This document shows positions 1 to 11,050 of a DNA stretch of 31,671 bases, piece by piece. The stretch's first letter is position 1. Each line of letters opens with the position of its first letter. Origin of the DNA: Hypsibius dujardini (taxonomy: Eukaryota; Tardigrada; Eutardigrada; Parachela; Hypsibiidae); NCBI GenBank assembly GCA_001579985.1, contig LRSR01004052.1, positions 1 through 31,671 of the forward strand, in the 5' to 3' direction. A program made the translations under genes and the position numbers. The notes under the pieces were generated by a model. It saw only the letters and a list, made by a program, of their open reading frames with translations. It was not told where the DNA came from and ran no database searches.

Positions 1-442
1 TGCCTGATAAGGATTGCAAGCATCTGCGATGTTCGCGTTGGCAAACAAATTATATTTTAATACGATCCATCTCGATATTCAAGTCTGGTTTATCATTGTT
101 AACGATCAAGACAAATATATGACGTGTTGAGAATTGAAAAAAAACCAGCTATAATAATAATGACATGCAGTCGCACAAGTACCCGGGTACTCGCCAGACA
201 TCGTACCATAAAAGTGCGAGTATGTGTTGTTGTCAATACCGCAATAAACGGTCAGTGTCGGTGTGAGTCAGACTTGCAAATATTAGTAAACGACAAATTG
301 AGAGGACAATTAAAATCACATTATGGGGACAGTCGATTAGACTGCGCAATGTAGTCTATCGGTAATATGCCGAAATTTTCTTGGAGGAGTTTGTGAATCA
401 CAATTAGACGAAACTGCAGCAAATACCTGCTTGTAGTCATGT
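1..442. other. No gene recognised
   Basis: Mixed-composition DNA without a convincing exon. The short open frames here have no splice context that I can support. Confidence 0.5.
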
Positions 443-446
443 TTAA

Positions 447-488
<42 letters not shown>

Positions 489-497
489 CGGCAGACA
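443..497. repeat. (CAGA)n tetranucleotide tract
   Basis: About a dozen perfect CAGA units followed by a degenerate tail. It belongs to the family of CAGA/TGTC tracts scattered through the window, and reading frames through it are artefacts of the repeat. Confidence 0.95.
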
Positions 498-1350
498 GAC
501 AAACACGCATGTATACCCGCAAATCGAAGTATGGACTACGATACGGGTACCCTCCAACGTTCTCGACGCCCTAAGTAAACGATCGTCTGGAAATTTGCAA
601 GTCTACTGCACCGCCTCATTTTTATCAGAGGTCAACAAAGACCGCAAGGCACAATCGCGACTGAACGTCCGTGAATGATAAGATATGTCTGTGGTTGTTT
701 TTGAATTGCAAGCCCGGACGTGCAACCGGTAGTAGCATATTCATAATTCACACGAGAAGACCTCGTTTGCATGAAGCATATCTGCCCTGCAGTTAACGGT
801 AAATAATCAACTTCTGCTGATAGTAATGTGTCTGTCTGAATATTTCAGAACTAAACAGATGTATATACATCCGTATCCGGCAGAAATAACCTTCTACAAG
901 GTTTAGAAACCGGCATAATTTAATTAATATATTAAAACTGAAAATTCATTGCAAAGTTTACTTAAATCAAAAATAATTCAATCAGCATAAAATAAAAAAA
1001 GAGTATAATAATAAATATTATATTAATTATACCGGTAGACATAGTCTCTAAAATTCTGAAACTCATTACAGTTGTAATGAAATTTAAAATCAAGAGAAAA
1101 ATTATTTTTGTCAAACGGATGAGTGGAATTATTGTTTTCGAGAGGATTTCGAGGCTAATCACACTTCATAAATAATAAAAATAACTAAACACAACCCGGT
1201 TAAAAATTAAATTGTTGAGGAGAATTAATCTTCGAGGCCACATACGCAATGTAATTGTCGGTCGCGACGGCACGCGTCCGAATTGTTCACAGCCAGTAAG
1301 AAAAAAGAAACCGGTCTTAAGAAAGAGCGCAACCTCAGCAAGATAAAACC
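498..1350. other. No gene recognised; AT-rich stretch
   Basis: A short open stretch at about 540-678 reads TIRVPSNVLDALSKRSSG before a TGA, without clear splice sites. About 900-1200 is strongly AT-rich. Nothing else is supported. Confidence 0.4.
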
Positions 1351-1398
1351 CAAGGCTGTCTGTGTCTGTGTCTGTCTGTCTGTCTGTCTGTGTCTGTG
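1351..1398. repeat. (TGTC)n tract
   Basis: Tandem TGTC/TGTGTC units, some hexameric. It has the same core as the other tetranucleotide arrays but sits in the TGTC orientation on the plus strand. Confidence 0.9.
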
Positions 1399-1889
1399 GA
1401 CGCGAGGATCGCAGGTGCGTGACCAATTCAAAGCTCGTTCATCGGAACGAATCTTGGGCACCGAATTTCAAGAGCAACCACTCGTGATGTACCGGAAAGA
1501 AATTCGGATTAATTTCACGTGGCAGAAATAACAGGTGAATCGAGTTGATCGTTGCGTCGAGACGAAAGAAATTTCAAACTGTTTTGGAGCTAAATTGTTA
1601 ACTGTGCTACTGTGCTGCTATGTTCGAGTCGGACACGCCCGGACAATTCGCTGGAAAAAGCACACTGAAGATTATTTTTAGCAATGCAGGTCGAATTTGA
1701 AATTCAGGCAAAAACAGTGTTAAGGAGAAAAAAAGACAAAGGCCGATTTTGATATCACGCTGCTTGAGGGAGCGCGAGAGGACAACGCTTTCGTCACTTA
1801 AGATCATCACAGAAAGCTTCGTGGGTGGTGACATTGAAAGTGAAAAACTATACTGTACCTACACAATCGAAAAAAAACGCGTGGATAAT
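1399..1889. other. No gene recognised
   Basis: Purine-rich, low-complexity DNA (runs of A and GA) without a convincing exon on either strand. Confidence 0.4.
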
Positions 1890-1949
1890 TTTTTGTCTGT
1901 CTGTCTGCCTGTCTGTCTGTCTGTTTTTTTGTTTGTCTATGTGTTTGTT

Positions 1950-1980
<31 letters not shown>

Positions 1981-2004
1981 TTTTTTGTTTGTCTATGTGT
2001 TTTT

Positions 2005-2043
<39 letters not shown>

Positions 2044-2097
2044 GTCTGTTTGTTTGTTTGTTTGTTTGTCTTTGTGTTTATGTGTGCCTGTCTGTCT
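1890..2097. repeat. (TGTC/TGTT)n compound array
   Basis: About 200 bp of TGTC units interrupted by TTTTTTGTTTG blocks that recur at intervals, so there is a higher-order period. Three overlapping plus-strand frames stay open through it only because of the repeat. Confidence 0.95.
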
Positions 2098-2257
2098 GGA
2101 GAAATTCAAATCTGTACAGTATAAAAGGAGAGCCCTAATCGTCGCGACCCAAAGTGGACGTTTGAGATTTTCTCGTATTTTCTGCTGGCATTGGCAAATT
2201 CTTATGCAAAAATTGTCAAGTTTAGTTTGGAGAGAAGGCTAAATTTTGCTGATTCAA

Positions 2258-2523
2258 TCAGGCTCTGTTTAGGGTGGTGTACTCATAGTACGAGGTGACA
2301 AAGACAAACAGAAAAGCGGCACCTACAAGTGTCATACATCCGCAAGCTGTTCGAAAGATAAGCTGCTTTGATTGACCACTTCCGTCAGGAATACCCGCAT
2401 GAGAAGTGATTGATTGGAATTGGCCGTGTTCGGTCGCTTCCAATGACGCACGGTTTAATTGCTCATATGCCACGTCAAGAACACGGCTCACTCGAACAGA
2501 AGAACACGGTACTATCTTACCGA
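2258..2523 (-). CDS. Terminal exon of an unidentified membrane protein
   Basis: The exon begins after a good acceptor (TTTTTTAG, on the minus strand) and is open for 87 codons to a TGA at 2258-2260. It starts one base into a codon. The translated tail is a hydrophilic stretch (including VSRVLDVAYEQLNRASLEA), then one hydrophobic segment of about 20 residues (CMTLVGAAFLFVFV), then a short tail YYEYTTLNRA. That layout suits a single-pass or multi-pass membrane protein with a short C-terminal end. I do not recognise the family. No upstream exon with a matching phase was found: the minus-strand exon at 3154-3277 ends in a phase that would put a stop codon at the junction, so an intermediate exon would be needed if they belong together. 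Confidence 0.45.
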
Positions 2524-2982
2524 CTAAAAAATGCAGGCCATTTCAATATTTGACTTCAAATGTTAATTAAAGGACGCGACTTAACTCCACAACGTTTGGC
2601 TGACCCTTCAAACGGGATTGTGACCAAAAAACGATCGTGTCTCGAGCTCTAAACCCGGTGTCTTGCTCATTCCAACAGTGTATTATTATTCAACAGCCAT
2701 GACCACTGCGGCATTACGAACGCTGTCAGGCGTGCGGCGTGCCTGTACAAATTCCTATCCCATGCGTGTACTCTACGCTTCAATCATGAACTGTTTTTTA
2801 TTCACATTAACGAATGATATCAGGCCGTAACGAACGAATCTAAACACTTTGTGCACGTTAATCTGGTTCTAAGAAAACAAGATGTCACAACACAAAAAAA
2901 AGCCTGCACGTGCCTTTAGTCAGTGTAATGTACACTGTCTCTATTCAAGTGTCTTCATGTGTCATTTTTACTAGCAGATATC
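2524..2982. other. No gene recognised
   Basis: No exon is supported on either strand between the membrane-protein exon and the next TGTC array. Confidence 0.4.
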
Positions 2983-3037
2983 TTCCTGTCTGTCTGTCTG
3001 TCTGTCTGTTTGTCAGTTCGTCTGTCAGTCTGTCTGC

Positions 3038-3078
<41 letters not shown>

Positions 3079-3103
3079 GCTTGCCTGCCTGCCTGCCTGC
3101 CTG
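2983..3103. repeat. (TGTC)n / (TGCC)n array
   Basis: TGTC units pass into TGCC units at the right end. A CAGA/GGCA tract also follows the homologous exon in the right arm (about 28630-28690), so the array and the neighbouring exon were duplicated together. Confidence 0.9.
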
Positions 3104-3153
3104 CCAAATCATGCCAAACCATGCGCATTTCTGGAGAGTGTTGTTTGCGTTAC

Positions 3154-3277
3154 CTTGGCTTTGGTATTCGGAGCCAGACGAAAGGGGTTCGTCGCCATAA
3201 TTCTGTTTTCTCTCCGACCGTGAAAAAGACTTCGTCGACGTATACCGCGCCGGTAGACACTTTCACCACTGCTTTCA
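3154..3277 (-). CDS. Internal exon of an unidentified gene, duplicated in the right arm
   Basis: On the minus strand, the acceptor GACCCGTGCAG is followed by 124 nt open in one frame (VSTGAVYVDEVFFTVGEKTE, then LWRRTPFVWLRIPKP) to a donor AAG|GTAACG. The frame runs back only to a TAA at 3309-3311, so the acceptor is the natural start. The right-arm copy (28484-28580) keeps the same frame, equal length through its divergent bases, and a GT donor (GTAATG), which is weak evidence that this frame was once under selection. The protein family is not recognised. In the left arm the exon lies 2.7 kb beyond the end of the sulfotransferase; in the right arm it is fused to that gene's last exon. Confidence 0.45.
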
Positions 3278-4330
3278 CTGCACGGGTCAGGGCCAAGCAG
3301 CCGGAAGTTTAGAGCGCGTTCGAACAGTGTCCGTCCGACGGAAATGTACGGTAACACAATGGGGAGCTTAGATCCAGTCGTCCGTCGTCGATCAACAGAG
3401 AAAAATGCGGTGAAGACCCAGACAAACACAATTTCCGACTAATCTCCCCATTGAACGAACCAACAAGCCGAGATCACAGTAAATGAGCGGCAATTGTTCT
3501 GGCACGCGTAAATGTAAATCCCCGCGCACGTCGAAATGTTGTCTACTTTCGATCTCCCAACTTATTGTGGCATATACGGTATATACAGTAGACCCGCGTA
3601 CTACGTCGCAGACAACAGTTCCGCGCTCGAAAACAGGAAACCCGGTCCAAATTTTATAAATTCAGACGCGTATGCATCATCCACTGAACGGTTCGTCAAC
3701 GGTTCCTCGAACAATTTGGGTCGTCGAATGGGCAGTACGTCAGACAAATTAACAGCCAGAATCCAGGCATGCATATATATATATATTTATATTATGCAGT
3801 CGTACAGTACGCAGCCCTTCGGGAAGCAACAAAGTTCTTCCTTATCAGACGAGACGACGAGACTCGCGTTTGAATGCCTGATCCGAATTGAAGGTGTCTA
3901 TTCCACGCCGAATAAAAGCTTAAAGCACACACTAAACTGTCGGTTTGTACGAGCCGCTGAAAAACAAACTCTCTTCTGCATCATCAACACACAACTCTTT
4001 CCGATCCCGCTCTTGCCCGTATATCACACAATGCAAAGAGAAGGCAAAAGCGCGAGAGAGAGAGAGAGAACAAACCAATCCCAACACTAACACTCTTAAC
4101 ACTTGCCGATGCCGATGATTACGATTGTTAACCCCAAAAACCGGTGCCCGGTATATGTGAAGGTATTGGGTAATTTGATCGGCGAGGTCTTCTCTCTTAG
4201 ACTCTCGCATCTCCCGCGACGCACTCGACCGTCGCGACCGGCGATCGAGATGATGATTGCTATATCTACCGGTGCCCGCTTTCTAAGCATCACCATCACC
4301 GTCCCCGGTCAGGCAGATCGCCGTCAAACG
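3278..4330. other. No gene recognised; one long unexplained open frame
   Basis: The plus strand is open from 3536 to 4090 (184 codons), but it runs through a TA dinucleotide run (about 3770-3795) and a GA run (about 4056-4070), and its composition is not protein-like. I regard it as chance. There is no exon with convincing splice sites on either strand. Confidence 0.35.
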
Positions 4331-4336
4331 ACTTAA

Positions 4337-4505
4337 GTCAGACAGAGACAGACAGAGACCGACAAGACAGACAGAGACAGGCAGACAAAGATAAACAGAG
4401 ACAGACAGAGACAGATAAACAGAGACCGACAAGACAGACAGACAGACAGACAGAGACAGACATACAGACAGACAGACAGGGCAGACAGGCAGACAGACAC
4501 AGACA
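4337..4505. repeat. (CAGA)n / CAGAGA compound array
   Basis: CAGA units alternate with CAGAGA and CGACAAGACAGA variants. It lies immediately downstream of the donor of the small minus-strand exon at 4515-4574, so it would form the start of that intron. Confidence 0.95.
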
Positions 4506-4514
4506 TTGACATAC

Positions 4515-4574
4515 CTTGTTGTGGGCCTCCGCGGCCATTCCGCTCTTCGTGGCACGTCCAAAGGCAGCCGTCAT
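4515..4574 (-). CDS. Possible first coding exon, transgelin/calponin-like N-terminus
   Basis: On the minus strand an ATG begins 20 codons that end exactly at a strong donor (AACAAG|GTATGTC). The peptide MTAAFGRATKSGMAAEAHNK resembles the N-terminal leader of invertebrate transgelin/myophilin-type calponin-homology proteins, which often have an R-A-x-K-S-G-x-A-A-E pattern just before the CH domain. This is recognition from pattern only: the next exon, which should carry the start of the CH domain, is not visible downstream on this strand. The following intron would open with the CAGA array at 4337-4505. If the reading is right, the promoter lies at about 4575-5000. Confidence 0.35.
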
Positions 4575-5983
4575 GATAATGATGATATAGTTTATGGCGC
4601 GGAAAACGTCGACTCTCTCGAGTACTTGTAAATTTGAACAGCGAGAGCGCGGGGAGGGAAATTCAGACACAACCGAGAGAGAAGAGTCTGAAAAAGATCG
4701 AAACGGAAGAACTTCAGAGACTTTGACGGAAAGAGATTGTGAGTGAACGACGTGGGGCAGGCGGGCAATCGGAGTTATTGTGTGTGAGGTGGTGTCTGAC
4801 GGAATGATAACCCCGGTGTGTACAGTCGAAGAAGTGAACAAACTGATACCGGTATAGCTGAAGACCTCGTACCGTGTATATACCTGCTCGCTCGGCCTGA
4901 GCAACAGTTTTGATGGCTCTCTCGGGGGTGTTGTTATTGCTGCTGCCCACATAGACGGAGACTCGGAGAGTGGGTACGCACACTCGACAGCATAAAACCC
5001 TCTGCGTGTTTTGGACGAGGGTGACTTTCCACAATATTGGTATGAGTACGAGATAGCACAACCAGTTAAGGCTCGATTCGGTTCAGTATGTGTGCTTGAT
5101 GAGTAATGAGGGTCTCTCTTTTGTTCCGCGGAGCGATGAGGCTGTTAGTGTCTGTAAGTGTAAGAAAAAAAAGATGAGTCAGGTCATTGGTCACAGCCAG
5201 ATGGCGCATCGTCCGCAGCGTGTCTCCGTCAGGCCAATCGAATCCGCCCACATACACTACACTACACTGCAGACATTGACATCCCCAAAAAGGTTCTCTG
5301 AAGGTTGGCTAAAGGTTTGTCGGTAATGTGATGTAATAGTGGTGAATTGGTTCGCCAGGCATGGTGACGAGCTCCCGCCTCGAAGGTCTCGTTCACTAAC
5401 GTCCTCAAGAGGGTAAGGAGATGTCTGTACATTTGGACTGGTCGTCGTCAGATCGGAATGCGGAATATGCTTACAACTTCAACCGTGGTTAGCAAAGGAA
5501 ATGATTCAGGACTCCACGGGCAGCCAAGTTAATTCTACACCTCGGAGCGGTTTTAGTGAACCGTTGCGCAGGACGAATTCAGACAAAGCCAAGCTACAGA
5601 ATCCGCTTTTGCTCGTACCAAAGAAATCACACACCAAAATCATGCAGCAAAACCATAAATGGCAGTAAACCTGAAATGAACGGAATGGGTAAAACTTGAA
5701 TCAACAGAACTGATTAATGACATAAAATATTACAACAACAAATTTGAGGCTTGGAAGTGTTCAGTTGAGGGAACGAAAGAAGAGAGAGAGGGGGGGGGGA
5801 AGAAAAAAGGTGCAGGGTTTTTCTCCCCCGAATTATTACAGATCAGGAGATTTGGCAATTTTAAAATGAGCATTTCCATGAGTCGAAAACGTGAAATCCA
5901 GGCAGGCAGGCAGGCAGGCAGGCAGGCAAGCAGTCACAAGTGAGTACCGGAAGTGAGAGGGGCGGGGAAGAGAGCGCCGGAAT
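4575..5983. other. No gene recognised; contains a (GGCA)n tract
   Basis: About 4600-5000 could be the upstream region of the small exon at 4515-4574. A run of roughly eight GGCA units lies at about 5898-5930, just downstream of the sulfotransferase stop codon. No other exon is supported. Confidence 0.4.
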
Positions 5984-7166
5984 TTACGGTCGGCCTTTCA
6001 CTGGTGGCTTTCCATCCCGACTTCGCGGTCGGATCTTCTCAAAGAAATACTGCTGACCGCGGTCCATCAGCCGATCCGCCTTCACCATCAGGGTCCGTTT
6101 CTTCACCACCTAAAACAGTGTTGAGATATATTTAAAAGATAATTAAAAATAAAAAATTCTGATAAGTAAAAAATGTCCACATATTACATTTGTTTAAACA
6201 TACTTTTGTTCTTTTGAAAAAAATGGTTTTCTGTCAGACTTTAATACTCAAACCCGGCTTAAAATATAAGCTTTTAATTAAGTAAACTTGGAATTCACTT
6301 AATACTTTTGAAATATTAATGTCAAAGACTATATTCCATTAACCGACACTGACCTGAAACTGATCGAAAGCAAATTGGTAGAATTCAGCTTCGGCCTTGT
6401 AGATGGGGGAGCGTCGGAGTGCCTCGGTGGTGGCTGGAAGGGGCGTGGTCTTGTTGAAGGTCTTCCGGAGGTGGGACTTCTCCCCGTGGAGGTAGAGGTC
6501 GGACGCACCTCGGAACATGGACGGGAGCGTGGCCTCGAGGAGCGCGACAAAGTCCTCCATCTCTTCGGTGACACCCACGAGGAAGTATTTGTTTGCGAGA
6601 TTCAGTTTGGCCTGCTCCAGGGCCCAAAAATTGCCGGGTGGCTCCCAGCAGGCGGCAGCGTGGCCGCAGAAAAATGGCACTGCAAGAGACCATATATAAG
6701 TCTTTCCGTATGACGCACGTTGTGTCTTGTGGCGTTAGTTGTTTTGTTGGTTGTTAACGTTTTGTTGTTATTGTCTATCTCCTTTTCCTGCATACGTGAC
6801 TGTTTGTGTCTGACAACTCGGTTCATTAGCTTACTTGAGTGTCTTTCTCTGTATCTTCGTCCTTGCCAGGGTAGTTGCTTGTGTGAGTAGCGTTTGTCTG
6901 TTTGTACGTTCACCTTGCTGTCTGTTTGTCTGCCTACTTGGCGTCCTGTCTTTCGAATCCATTAGTTGCTATCTGTGCCTGTGCCTGACTCAATCTCTGT
7001 CAGCCTCTCTATTTTAAGTATGTGTCTACCCGCCCGCCGTCTTCTCTTTTCGTTATTTGTTAGTCTATATGTCATGTGTCGGTCGTGTCTGTCTGTCTGC
7101 CTGTCCTGTGGCTATGATTTTGTTAGCTCCTGTCTGATAAATGTGTCTGTTTGTTCGCCTGTTCGC

Positions 7167-7202
<36 letters not shown>

Positions 7203-9024
7203 ATCTGTCTGTCTGCCTAATCCCTTTGTCTGCCTGCTGTCTACCGCTAGAAATTTTATCGGCCTGCTGATCGTTAATCTGATTGTCTAGTCAAAAGATC
7301 TGTCTCTCGCCTGCTTCATGACCTGTCTCAATATCTGTCTGTCTGTACGTTCGAGAGCCCAACAAGTCCACATTTCAAAATTACAAAGTTTCGCTCGATT
7401 TCAGAACAGACTTAATAATTTCTAATTAATCCGTGGTCTCCTTTCCGTTAGCTCTCTCGCACTCGCTCGCTCACTCACCCTGCAGCCACATATTCATCGG
7501 ATCGCAATCCTTCCCCTCTGCAAACACACCAAGCTCAACGTTATCCCACGCAACACATCACACAACCCATCATCAACACCAGTGAGGAAGATTCATCCCA
7601 ATCGATCAAAGTCATCCCCGAAAACATTTTTATGACACTTTCAGGCAGAGAGCCCAAGACTCAGCCAGACAGACAGACAAACAGCCAGACAGACAGACAG
7701 TGATAGACAGATACACTTACGCTCGGTCACACATTCGTCGATCGATTTGCGGTCGCCCTGCCGTCGCCGCGACAGATACGGGCGGAAGTCATCGCCGTAC
7801 CGCAGGAAGTAATAGTAGCTGACGAGTCGATCAATCGGATCGCGGACAATGTTGATGTAGACCGGCAGTCGTGGGACCCCGAACGCCGTCAGGTCGAACC
7901 AGGCCAGGTGGCCGTGGAAGAGAGCCGGGTGCTTCTCCGTCCAGCGGGTGATGTTTTGAGCGAAGCGCATCTGATCGGCCAGCGAGAGGACGTGGGCGTT
8001 CTTTGAAGTGTTGAGGTGGAGGACGTTGAATTTGTTCCGGCTGCAGAGGTCGTACGCCAGCCCGGTGAAGGACGTCGACCCGGTCTTGGGGACGCGGTTG
8101 TACAGGACGATGAGGTCCGCGGGAAAAGCGGGGCTGGATCTGTCTGTGAAAAAGAAGAAGAACGAGATAATCAGAAATCAAATACTTCATGAAAGGAAGA
8201 AAGAAAGGAAGAGTCAACTATTAAAAGAATATTACGTAATTTTAAACAAAAATAAGTTAGCTTGATTATGTAGAAGATTATATATTTATTGAAGTATTTA
8301 CTGTGAATTTGTTCATGTGCATGAGAAAAAATGCGTTACATTTAAGTACTAACAAGAAATTGTTTAGGATAAAGCAAAATATTCAAAATTCAGAAAAAGA
8401 CCAAAACAATTAAGTAACAACAATTCAAATATTAGCAACTCTTTCATTTTAGCAACTGCTTAAAAATTTCATTTTAAAGATAACGCCAATCAATCAATAA
8501 ATCGATCGAAAAAGAACGAAACAAAACTTGAAAAGTAATTAGGTTATAAATTTTACCAAGTTAAACGTAGCCAAACAAGGGATCACAATTTTTTAACCGC
8601 AAAAATTAGCATAAAAATTGCTGATTCATACATTCGCTCATTTTAGCTCAAATCGACAAAGATAAACGTATGGGTGACAAAACGCCAGAACCACACACAA
8701 GTCGATTTATCAATCAACCAAACAAAATACTAGACCACTGTATAAATCCCACTTCAATCAATCAATCAATATTCCTAGCCGAAAAGTCTTCCTCCTTCCA
8801 AATGAGCATTTTTTAGATACGCCAGTGCGCCACTCACAATCGCTGCGTGGACATGTGTCATTTTTCACCATCAAACTCTCCAGTCCGATGCCGTTGAGAT
8901 AGGTACACAGACCGAAGATGACGAAGATTCCCACGCCGCAGATTAAAAGCAACAACTTCAGCAGAAACATATTCCGCATTGACTCTGCCCCTTCCTCCTC
9001 TCCCTCGGCTCCTAAGCTTCTCAT
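5984..9024 (-). CDS. Heparan sulfate 2-O-sulfotransferase, five exons, intact
   Basis: The enzyme is a type II Golgi membrane protein that moves sulfate from PAPS to the 2-O position of iduronic (and glucuronic) acid in heparan sulfate. Minus-strand exons are 9024-8838, 8143-7721, 7517-7479, 6679-6354 and 6109-5984. Phases agree at each junction, giving 1101 nt and 366 residues, against 356 in human HS2ST1. Exon 1 encodes a short cytoplasmic part and one membrane anchor (LLKLLLLICGVGIFVIFGL). Exon 2 holds the PAPS loop RVPKTGSTSF, the catalytic-type FHGHLAWFD and the 3'-phosphate motif IVRDPIDRLVSYYYFLRYGD. Exon 4 has PFFCGH and FLVGVTEEMEDF, and exon 5 ends near QQYFFEKIRPRS. I chose the ATG at 9024; a second ATG at 8979 sits 15 codons later, just before the anchor. 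Family identity is very secure. Confidence 0.95.
7080..7345. repeat. (CTGT)n degenerate array in sulfotransferase intron 3
   Basis: Degenerate CTGT units, densest at about 7165-7215. The homologous, diverged array is at about 27779-28000 in the right arm with the unique interruptions conserved, so the array predates the duplication. Confidence 0.85.
7656..7706. repeat. (CAGA)n tract next to the exon 2 donor
   Basis: Short CAGA run that begins about 10 bp beyond the GTAAGT donor of sulfotransferase exon 2. Its counterpart after the right-arm exon (about 27420-27455) keeps the same place. Confidence 0.85.
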
Positions 9025-9462
9025 CCACTCAAGCCTTGTGATGCAGAGAAATCCGAAAACGACGAGCCCACGCCCAATCCATGAAGTGTTTGTGTGAGTG
9101 AGATACGGAATAAAGAATTTCTGCGAGAGAAAAATCCTAAAAACCTTTTGCGAATTTCGAAATATGACAAAAACTCGAGGCTTCGACGAAATTCTCACAA
9201 GAAATCCATGTAAGTGCACAAAAATAAAATTCCAAACAAAAAACGAAAACCGAAAAAAAAACAAATCAAGGATAACTGAATAAGTGACTTCAAAATCAAT
9301 CAGAAGAGGAACTTCCTTGGTCAACTCCCCACTCGTTCCAATTCCAGCTGGAATTCTTGTTTCAATTCCACTGGAATTGTGGCAAAGCGGAGGAACCGTT
9401 GTTTCCTTGTTGTGAGTCTTAACTCTCGTCATTTTCGTCCGGCTTTTTTGCTCGACTCGGAG
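9025..9462. promoter_or_regulatory. Probable shared upstream region of the sulfotransferase and BTB genes
   Basis: The sulfotransferase start (9024, minus) and the BTB start (11051, plus) face away from each other. Removing the 1.5-kb element inserted at 9463 leaves under 500 bp between the starts, and the uninterrupted version of this interval exists in the right arm (about 26279-26783). The interval is well conserved between arms although neither strand has a clear exon, which fits a bidirectional promoter plus 5' leader. This is inference from layout; I did not identify core promoter elements. Confidence 0.4.
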
Positions 9463-11003
9463 CAAGGGATCGCTTGACTTACAGGGAAGTTAGCACACAA
9501 TACGAGGTGGAAGTAGTGGACGGGATCACCCAGTTGCTCAGGCTTGAAGTGATTGGGAAAACGGTGTGTAATTCAACTTCACACGGTCGTATCTTACCTA
9601 ATTCGTGATCTATTTCAAACAGCGCGACTGAAACATTTGTCTAGAATTTAGTCAAGAATTTTATGAAGTAAAGGAAGATCTAGTTGCCTGAGTGGCAACT
9701 AAGTTTGAGGGCAAAAAATAAAGTGCTTTACTAAATGGAATCTGTCGCGTGATTGGAGTCTCCAATTGGAGGGTTGTCTTTATTTCGCCTGGAATCCACA
9801 CTGGAAACTATAGATCTCCACGTGTATTCGTCATTCAATTCCATTGCATATTTGTGTAATTTGGGTAATGATAGTGGTATTTGCGCAATTGACCATTGTG
9901 CTGTTTTTTCCGTTCTTTTTCGTGTTCGTTATTTTGTGTTCCCGTACCCCGAATCGACAATTCCCTGTGGATCGAACGTACAGTTTCCCGTCAACGTTCT
10001 ACGGTCCTATACCCGAAATCGTCGGAATACGGAGTAAGTGCGCCTTGGATTTTCCGAGGCTGGATGTGGAACCGGTGACACTGCCTGAGAGTGGTGAATA
10101 AATGAGTCACCACCAATCAAACAATCGACTAAGCGGTCACTGCGAAATTTCATTCCAAAACGCTTCTTCTGGAAAATGAAAAGCAGAAATAACGTAAATG
10201 ACACAATCAAACAATGAAGTAAGTGCTTTACAGGCGAATCAGCTAATCAATCAATCAATCAATCAATCAAGGGACTGAGTATATAATCAAGCATCTCGAA
10301 ATCAGTCACAGCACAAGGTGAACACGCAATCAATCAATCAACGCTTAGTCGTACGTAATCACTGGGGAATGTCTGTCCTCCCTGGATCGTTGCCGTTCAG
10401 GCGCCCTGACTCCTTCACCAGGTTGTACCATTGCAGAAAAAGTTCATCCTTCCGTTTGAGAGATTCGGCGCCAAGAATTGAGATGAACTCGCGAGTAGAT
10501 TGAAGGCGAAAAAATGGCGACATAAACTGCAGAGAATTTTGACGCAAACGAACATTCGAATTTTTGTTTCCAGCAGTATGAGTACACTGACTACACGCCA
10601 CTGGAAATAGACAGAAAAGTGGAACTGGGACTGATTGCTTCCAATGGAAGCGTCGAGGCTCCAATTGGAACAGTAGCTGTGTGTCCCAACGCCAACAAGA
10701 CAGCTGTTTCCATTTCAAAAAGTAGCCGTTTTGTAATTTTAAAAACTCGCGCATTACTTTGTCTAGCCACGCCTACGTAGGCTCTAAAAATAACTCGATT
10801 TTTTCTCTTCATGTTTTGTCAATTGGGTATAGCACTCACAGCACCCTTTGCGTAAGAAAACGAGTTCATCTCACAACTCCATTAATATGCACCGTAGAAC
10901 CACATGTTAAATCGGCGAGAAAGCCCGTCCACTAAATTGATCACGTGCAAAAATTTGATCACGTGGTAACTTCCCTGTAAGTCAAGCGATCCCTTGCTCG
11001 GAG
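9456..11003. mobile_element. 1.53-kb DNA transposon with 30-bp perfect terminal inverted repeats
   Basis: The element spans 9463-10996. Its ends begin CAAGGGATCGCTTGACTTAC and are perfect inverted repeats for 30 bp. It is flanked on both sides by CTCGGAG (9456-9462 and 10997-11003). The right arm has the empty site near 26329 with a single CTCGGAG-type sequence (in reverse complement), which confirms the insertion. A 7-bp duplication (8 bp if one mismatch is allowed) with ends starting CA fits the P or hAT superfamilies; no transposase motif was seen, so it looks non-autonomous. Inside are a plus-strand frame with a hydrophobic N-terminus (from about 9870, MIVVFAQLTIVLFFPF) and a minus-strand stretch (SLKRKDELFLQWYNLVKESG) that is protein-like but unassigned. 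A second copy lies at 30853-31671. Confidence 0.9.
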
Positions 11004-11050
11004 TTATAACCTCGCAAAAACGTGCAGCACCTCTAGTTTCGCCCAAAATA

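Noticed and set aside
1749-2242. Three overlapping plus-strand frames rich in Cys, Leu, Ser and Val (CLSVCLSV)
   Set aside because: Translation of (TGTC)n in three frames; no conserved sequence outside the repeat.
2258-3277. Joining the 3154-3277 exon to the membrane-protein terminal exon at 2258-2523
   Set aside because: The phases do not match; the junction would create a stop codon.
3536-4090. 184-codon plus-strand frame
   Set aside because: Runs through TA and GA low-complexity tracts, has no splice context and no recognisable motif.
6329-6713. Alternative frames on both strands over the sulfotransferase exon 4
   Set aside because: Shadows of the minus-strand exon with the PFFCGH and FLVGVTEEMEDF motifs.
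8758-9465. 235-codon minus-strand frame extending far upstream of the sulfotransferase start
   Set aside because: The N-terminal extension has no resemblance to the family, and the known family length is met from the ATG at 9024; the right arm breaks this extension.
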